Positions 59,307 to 64,000 of a stretch of DNA of 64,000 nt are shown piece by piece. The first letter of the stretch is position 1. Every line of letters begins with the position of its first letter. The notes under the pieces were generated by a model. It had not been told where the DNA came from. It saw only the letters and a program-made list of their open reading frames with translations, and ran no database searches. This DNA comes from Constantimarinum furrinae (GTDB lineage Bacteria > Bacteroidota > Bacteroidia > Flavobacteriales > Flavobacteriaceae). A program made the translations under genes and the position numbers. The stretch is from assembly GCF_014295415.1 (NCBI RefSeq), contig NZ_CP052909.1:2170001-2234000 (forward strand), given 5' to 3'.

Positions 59307-61204
59307 TCGTTCAACTGGAATTGATTTTTAGCGTTTAACCTCACCTTTCCGCTATCCAATAATGCGTTGAGGACAATAATTATATTGTTTTCTGTAAAAG
59401 TAAGGGTTTCAGAAATTTTTCTTGAGGTCATGGGTGATTCTTTAAGTAATTGCACGATCTGTTTTGCGAGGTCTTTTAACTGTGCCCTTGTTAATTTGGT
59501 TTCTTCGGAAGTACATACCGAGCATTTACCACAGGCTCCAATTCCCGTTTCTCCAAAGTAACGCAGCAACTGAACACTTCTACATTCCTGATTATTTTCA
59601 ATATAGTTTAAAACAGCAGCAACCTGAGCCGCTTTTTTTGCATTAAGCTCTGAAACATCCCGCGCCATACGGTTGATGGTTCTATCATCTTCCCGCGGTA
59701 CCAAAAACGTGATGGATGCGTCGGTTTCGTTAATATTGAGTGTTAGTACCTGATCATGTTCCATCTTCTTCAGCGTTGCAATGACCACGGAAACACTTTG
59801 GCCCGTCTTTTTTGCGATCATGTCGATATTAACCGGAGTAGGGGTTTCAAAAATTCCACCATAGATCCGTAACATCGTCTTTCCTATTACCGAACTCCTC
59901 ATATCTTTTTCGAAATAATTCAGTAAGCTTTCTGAAGGAATTAAAAATTGTGCGATGGTTTTTCTTCCGAAGGATTTAGATAATTGAATAACTCCAAGTC
60001 GGTCCAAAGTATTTAAACCATTAAAAGTGAGTAATGAGTTTAAGTCATAGGTGCTGCAGAAATCTGAAAAATTAAAATTGTGCTCACTGTATTCACCCTC
60101 TCCATAGGAAATCTGAAAATAATTATTGAGCTTGTTATATAGGAGTTTGAGATCGTTTTGATCGGGGAGGGCATCGACAAATTGCTTTTTTACCAGCGTT
60201 TTGTCAAAATCATTATATATAAGGACGGCGCGCGCCGGGGCATCATTCCTTCCTGCGCGTCCGGCTTCCTGAAAGTAACTTTCTATGCTTTCGGGCAACT
60301 GACTGTGGATCACTATATTCACGTTAGGATTGTCGATACCCATTCCAAATGCATTGGTAGCGACTATGGTTGGCGTAGTTCTCGCTTTCCATTGCTCGAG
60401 CTTCTTATTTTTTTCGGTTGCGGCAATTCCTCCGTGGTAGAAGGCTGAAGGAATTCCAAGGGCATTGAGATGTTTACAAGTTTCAACTGCCGTACTCCTG
60501 CTTCTAACATAAACGATGGCCGAGCCCTGGTTGTCCTTCAACAATTGTTCTATTCTATAAAGTTTGTCATCTTCCTTAAGTACTTCGTAGGCTAGATTAT
60601 CGCGATAAAATGACTCTTTAAAGATTTTTGGAAGTTCCATTTTTAGAGAAGTGATCGTATCTTCAAGTACTTCAGGGGTAGCGGTGGCCGTTAATGCAAT
60701 AACTGGCACGAGTGGATGAATAGTGCGCAGTTGGGTTATGTTTTTATAGGCAGGTCTAAAATCATTTCCCCATTGCGATATACAATGAGCTTCGTCTACA
60801 GCAATGAGATTAACTTTCATTTCACGAATGGCGTATTGCACCATTTCCTGCTGAAGACGCTCTGGAGAAACATACAGGAATTTGTAATTTCCGAAAATGG
60901 CATTGTCGAGCAAGGTTCGCAATTCATCTGTTGAAATGCCCCCGCTTATCGCCAATGCTTTTATTCCCTTTTCCTTTAGGTTCTTAACCTGATCTGTCAT
61001 CAATGCAACTAAAGGTGAGACTACGATACAGATGCCTTCCTGCGCAAGCGCAGGGATCTGAAAACAGATCGATTTCCCACCGCCGGTGGGCAATAAGGCA
61101 ACGGTATCTTTGCCATCCAGCACCGAGTTAATGATCTCTTCCTGCATGGATTTAAAGGAAGCATGGCCCCAGTACTTTAAAAGAAGATGTTGGGAGATAC
61201 TCAA
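59303..61204 (-). CDS. recQ: ATP-dependent DNA helicase RecQ
   Basis: The 633-residue protein has motif I LPTGGGKSICFQIPAL, motif II DEAHCISQWGNDFRP, motif VI region QEAGRAGRND, and a zinc-binding CRSVQLLRYFGE...CGKCSVC region followed by a winged helix. No clear HRDC domain is seen at the C-terminus; the last 65 residues look like an extra winged helix. RecQ unwinds recombination intermediates. It overlaps both neighbours by four bases, forming an operon with the AAA_28 gene and fmt. Confidence 0.94.
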   Translation of the reverse strand: MSISQHLLLKYWGHASFKSMQEEIINSVLDGKDTVALLPTGGGKSICFQIPALAQEGICIVVSPLVALMTDQVKNLKEKGIKALAISGGISTDELRTLLDNAIFGNYKFLYVSPERLQQEMVQYAIREMKVNLIAVDEAHCISQWGNDFRPAYKNITQLRTIHPLVPVIALTATATPEVLEDTITSLKMELPKIFKESFYRDNLAYEVLKEDDKLYRIEQLLKDNQGSAIVYVRSRSTAVETCKHLNALGIPSAFYHGGIAATEKNKKLEQWKARTTPTIVATNAFGMGIDNPNVNIVIHSQLPESIESYFQEAGRAGRNDAPARAVLIYNDFDKTLVKKQFVDALPDQNDLKLLYNKLNNYFQISYGEGEYSEHNFNFSDFCSTYDLNSLLTFNGLNTLDRLGVIQLSKSFGRKTIAQFLIPSESLLNYFEKDMRSSVIGKTMLRIYGGIFETPTPVNIDMIAKKTGQSVSVVIATLKKMEHDQVLTLNINETDASITFLVPREDDRTINRMARDVSELNAKKAAQVAAVLNYIENNQECRSVQLLRYFGETGIGACGKCSVCTSEETKLTRAQLKDLAKQIVQLLKESPMTSRKISETLTFTENNIIIVLNALLDSGKVRLNAKNQFQLNE

Positions 61205-61746
61205 AATGTAGAATTAAGGTGATTTATGATATAGTTCTCCCGGAATTCAACATCGCCAATAGGAACCTCGTGTACCGTATATCCGTATTTCTGATAACCC
61301 TTTAGTAAAAAAGTATAAATCTTCTCTGCCTGTTCATAGGATTCATATCGCTCATTATCTTGAGTATAGATCTCTTTCCACGGTGGAAGAAGATAAATTC
61401 CATCATAGCGATGTTGCTCGCAGATCTCATCGAATTTGTTAGGGTAGTGCGCATTGATATAATCCATATAAGCGGTAACATCGGGCATCCCTCTATCGTA
61501 AAAGAGAAATTCATCATCAAAAGTTTCAGCTTCATTAAACTGTGTTAACCGCCCTTCCAATAGTTTTTCACTGAACAGTATCGGGTTTTCGAGAAAGAGT
61601 TGTGCTATGCCTTCCTGCTGAGCGTCGAGAATAACCTGTCTCGATATTTCGTGCATACAGGAATAACCTTGATTTTCCAGATGTTCTATAAGCGTGGTTT
61701 TTCCCGATCCGGGTCCACCAATGATCACAATTCTTTTGGTTTTCAA
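61201..61746 (-). CDS. AAA_28 family ATP/GTP-binding protein
   Basis: The 181-residue P-loop protein has Walker A GGPGSGKT at residues 10-17, CMHEISRQVI, FYDRGMPDVTAYMDY and a C-terminal DVEFRENYIINHL. It matches the AAA_28 family of small nucleotide kinases or NTPases, substrate unknown. It heads the recQ-fmt operon and is divergent from the DUF493 gene with 79 bases between starts. Confidence 0.88.
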   Translation of the reverse strand: MKTKRIVIIGGPGSGKTTLIEHLENQGYSCMHEISRQVILDAQQEGIAQLFLENPILFSEKLLEGRLTQFNEAETFDDEFLFYDRGMPDVTAYMDYINAHYPNKFDEICEQHRYDGIYLLPPWKEIYTQDNERYESYEQAEKIYTFLLKGYQKYGYTVHEVPIGDVEFRENYIINHLNSTF

Positions 61747-61796
61747 TCGTTATGGTTTCGTACAAATTTCGTAAATTATTATTGATACTGAAAGCG

Positions 61797-61804
61797 TATC
61801 TTTG
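61797..61804 (+). promoter_or_regulatory. Putative -7 box for the DUF493 gene
   Basis: TATCTTTG matches TAnnTTTG 22 bases before the ATG. Confidence 0.5.
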
Positions 61805-61825
61805 CCTTAAAATTGTGCATTCATA

Positions 61826-62116
61826 ATGAAACAAGATAAAAAGACTTCAGAATTCTATGATCGTTTACGACAGCAGTTGCAAGATGACACGCAATGGCCG
61901 TCACAATATCTTTATAAGTTTATAGTGCCATCGTCTCATGAAAAAATAGCAGAGATCGAGGCGGTATTTGATGGCACCGATGCATTTATAAACACTCGCG
62001 ATTCCTCAAAAGGAAACTACACCAGTGTTTCGGTAAAAGTTACAATGGACTCTCCCGAATCGGTCATTGAAAAATATCTCGAAGTTTCTAAGGTTGAAGG
62101 TGTGATTTCTTTATAA
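61826..62116 (+). CDS. DUF493 family protein (YbeD-like)
   Basis: The 96-residue protein matches DUF493 (YbeD, ACT-like fold): QWPSQYLYKFIVPSSHEKIAEIEAVFDG, SSKGNYTSVSVKVTMDSPESVIEKYLEVSKVEGVISL. The fold resembles regulatory ACT domains; a role in lipoate metabolism has been suggested for other species. It has its own -7 box and is followed by the DUF4290 gene after 114 bases. Confidence 0.9.
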   Translation: MKQDKKTSEFYDRLRQQLQDDTQWPSQYLYKFIVPSSHEKIAEIEAVFDGTDAFINTRDSSKGNYTSVSVKVTMDSPESVIEKYLEVSKVEGVISL

Positions 62117-62230
62117 TTTTAGTATTTTGCGTGATAGAATTTTAACGCCTTCCAACTCGATCCCTTTTATTTCTCAAGGGTCTTTAACGATACAAAGGCA
62201 AGGTAACACCTCCTTTTTAATACTTACATT

Positions 62231-62878
62231 TTGATAGAAAATTTAGAATACAATACCGAACGCCCTTATCTCATTATACCCGAATACGGACGACATATTC
62301 AGAAAATGGTAGACCATGCTATTTCTTTAGATGATAAAGACGAGCGAAATAAAGTGGCAAAGAGCATCATCGCGGTTATGGGAAATCTAAACCCTCACCT
62401 CCGTGATGTACCCGATTTCCAACACAAACTATGGGATCAATTGTTTATTATATCCGACTTTAAACTGGATGTAGATTCTCCCTACGGGAAACCTTCAAAG
62501 GAAGAATTGATGGAACGGCCACAGCCTTTGGAATACCCTCAAAATTTCCCCAAATACCGATTCTATGGGAACAATATCAAGCGAATGATCGATGTGGCCA
62601 ATAGCTGGGAGGACGGTGAAAAGAAAGAAGGTCTGGTCTTAACCATCGCCAATCATATGAAAAAATGTTTTCTTAACTGGAACAAGGACACGGTTGAGGA
62701 TGATGTTATATTTAAACATCTGTATGAGCTGTCTGAAGGGAAAATTAACCTTAAGAACAGCGATGAAGATCTTTCCGATCCTTCCGACCTTATGAAAAAT
62801 AAAAAACGTTTTACAAACAGTAATAGTAACAGCGGTAAAAAGAACTACAAAGGGAACCGCGGACGAAAGCGTTACTAA
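62231..62878 (+). CDS. DUF4290 domain protein
   Basis: The 215-residue protein fits DUF4290: LEYNTERPYLIIPEYGRHIQKMVDHAISL, VMGNLNPHLRDVPDFQHKLWDQLFIISDF, NIKRMIDVANSWEDGEKKEGLVLTIANHMKKCFLNWN. The C-terminal tail is Asn-, Lys- and Arg-rich. It begins with TTG; no ATG is near in frame. Bacteroidota keep it just before murA, as here (18 bases). Function unknown. Confidence 0.9.
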   Translation: MIENLEYNTERPYLIIPEYGRHIQKMVDHAISLDDKDERNKVAKSIIAVMGNLNPHLRDVPDFQHKLWDQLFIISDFKLDVDSPYGKPSKEELMERPQPLEYPQNFPKYRFYGNNIKRMIDVANSWEDGEKKEGLVLTIANHMKKCFLNWNKDTVEDDVIFKHLYELSEGKINLKNSDEDLSDPSDLMKNKKRFTNSNSNSGKKNYKGNRGRKRY

Positions 62879-62896
62879 AAATATTCATTATAATAC

Positions 62897-64000
62897 ATGG
62901 CAACTTTTCAAATTGAAGGCGGGCACAAACTGAAAGGAGAGATTACTCCACAGGGTGCTAAAAATGAAGCCTTACAAATTTTATGCGCAGTACTTTTAAC
63001 TTCTGAAGAAGTAATTATAGAAAACATTCCCGATATCCGTGATGTCAACAAACTCATCACCATACTTAAGAATCTGGGAGTTAAAACCGAAAAGATAGCA
63101 AAGGGTACATACTCGTTTAAAGCGGATGCACCCGACCTTGCATATTTAGAATCTGAACTATTTAAAGAAGAGGGAAGTTCCTTACGGGGTTCCATTATGA
63201 TAGTAGGTCCGCTACTTGCTCGTTTCGGCAAAGGGTATATCCCTCGACCGGGAGGCGATAAAATTGGCCGACGAAGACTAGATACCCACTTTGAAGGATT
63301 TATCAATCTAGGTGCAACATTCAGATATAATAAAGAGGAACGCTTTTATGGCGTTGAAGCTCCTAACGGTTTAACGGGGACGTATATGTTGCTCGATCAG
63401 GCATCTGTAACGGGTACGGCCAATATTGTAATGGCAGCGGTGTTAGCAAAAGGTACGACGACTATTTACAATGCTGCTTGTGAACCCTATTTGCAACAGC
63501 TTTGTAAGATGCTTAACTCCATGGGAGCTAAGATTTCAGGAGTAGGATCAAATCTCCTAATTATAGAAGGTGTGGAGCGCCTGGGTGGATGTAAACATCG
63601 AATTCTTCCCGATATGATAGAAATTGGTAGTTGGATTGGATTGGCTGCCATGACGCGTAGTGAGATCACAATAAAGGATGTTAGCTGGAACAATTTAGGT
63701 CTTATCCCAGATACCTTTAGAAAATTGGGAATTACCTTAGAACAAAAAGGTGATGACATTTTCATCCCCTCTCAGGACAGCTATGAAATTCAGGGGTATA
63801 TCGACGGATCGATACTTACGGTGGCCGATGCGCCCTGGCCCGGATTCACACCGGATCTGCTAAGTATCGTTCTTGTAGTGTGTACGCAGGCTAAAGGTAG
63901 TGTGCTCATACATCAGAAAATGTTTGAAAGCCGATTGTTCTTTGTCGATAAATTGATAGATATGGGAGCTAAGATCATTCTGTGTGATCCGCATCGCGCT
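62897..64000 (+). CDS. murA: UDP-N-acetylglucosamine 1-carboxyvinyltransferase, 5' part
   Basis: MurA transfers enolpyruvate from PEP to UDP-GlcNAc, the first committed step of peptidoglycan synthesis. 368 codons are in the window and the gene continues past the right edge. Family motifs include EGGHKLKGEITPQGAKNEALQILCAVL with the Lys-Asn pair and the KMFESRLFFVDKL region. The active-site loop reads RPGGDKIGRRRLDTH: Asp121 (codon 63257-63259) stands where E. coli MurA has Cys115. This replacement is known from other bacteria to keep activity and prevent covalent inhibition by fosfomycin. Confidence 0.96.
   Translation, partial: MATFQIEGGHKLKGEITPQGAKNEALQILCAVLLTSEEVIIENIPDIRDVNKLITILKNLGVKTEKIAKGTYSFKADAPDLAYLESELFKEEGSSLRGSIMIVGPLLARFGKGYIPRPGGDKIGRRRLDTHFEGFINLGATFRYNKEERFYGVEAPNGLTGTYMLLDQASVTGTANIVMAAVLAKGTTTIYNAACEPYLQQLCKMLNSMGAKISGVGSNLLIIEGVERLGGCKHRILPDMIEIGSWIGLAAMTRSEITIKDVSWNNLGLIPDTFRKLGITLEQKGDDIFIPSQDSYEIQGYIDGSILTVADAPWPGFTPDLLSIVLVVCTQAKGSVLIHQKMFESRLFFVDKLIDMGAKIILCDPHRA

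Overview
The window looks like a chromosomal segment of a member of the Bacteroidota, most probably the family Flavobacteriaceae. Evidence: several promoters of the Bacteroidota type (TTTG, 19 bases, TAnnTTTG), a secreted cupredoxin with a type IX sorting tail, many flavobacterial families of unknown function (DUF4252, DUF4290, DUF6090, DUF2147), a CarB without its C-terminal regulatory domain, and few visible Shine-Dalgarno sequences. Most of it is ordinary housekeeping sequence. No integrase, transposase, CRISPR array or restriction system was seen.

Layout. 1-3000: end of a peptide-binding lipoprotein gene, a four-helix-bundle (IVS/S23-like) gene flanked by heptanucleotide arrays, and mtaB. 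3160-9890: hydrolase, lytic transglycosylase, TauE-like protein, thioredoxin-like protein, rpmH and carB. 9960-17610: cupredoxin, rmuC, and a vitamin B12 uptake locus (btuFCD on the minus strand, divergent from a cobalamin riboswitch and a TonB-dependent receptor). 17600-25140: lipoproteins, an S41 protease, an ECF sigma/DUF4252 operon, and purB with a companion gene. 25380-36390: sirtuin, trmH, a nucleotide-hygiene cluster, a DEAD-box helicase with a structured leader, aldehyde dehydrogenase, rlmH, nadC, a BrkB-type protein and small secreted proteins. 36520-44940: priA, a LytTR regulator, rpsF-rpsR-rplI, a MacB-type permease and hisS. 44980-55000: accessory stretch with lipoproteins, a potassium channel, a secreted metalloprotease-like protein, an intradiol-dioxygenase-like lipoprotein, Hsp20 and a TPR histidine kinase. 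55060-64000: a five-copy 107-bp tandem repeat beside tRNA-Met, aminotransferase, YqgE, HU, fmt, recQ and a 5' part of murA.

The most unusual signal is a set of intergenic tracts built on a strict 7-nucleotide phase (197-343, 928-969, 25240-25288, 25322-25398, 26115-26149, 36495-36522, 41686-41727, 43255-43296, 43323-43497). Unit sequence drifts, but the phase holds and many units fit GTCNGRA on one strand. One array of exactly 21 units lies inside the apparent signal-peptide codons of the lipoprotein at 1-365, where gain or loss of single units would shift the frame. The same array and a second one in inverted orientation bracket the four-helix-bundle gene. This suggests either a mobile unit or a repeat-generating system.

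Other points: MurA has Asp in place of the catalytic Cys (the change known to give fosfomycin resistance), the sirtuin has lost the zinc cysteines, a thioredoxin-like protein lacks its second redox Cys, and a terminator, promoter and start codon are compressed into about 40 bases at 56327-56366. All functional calls are from reading the sequence; no searches were run.
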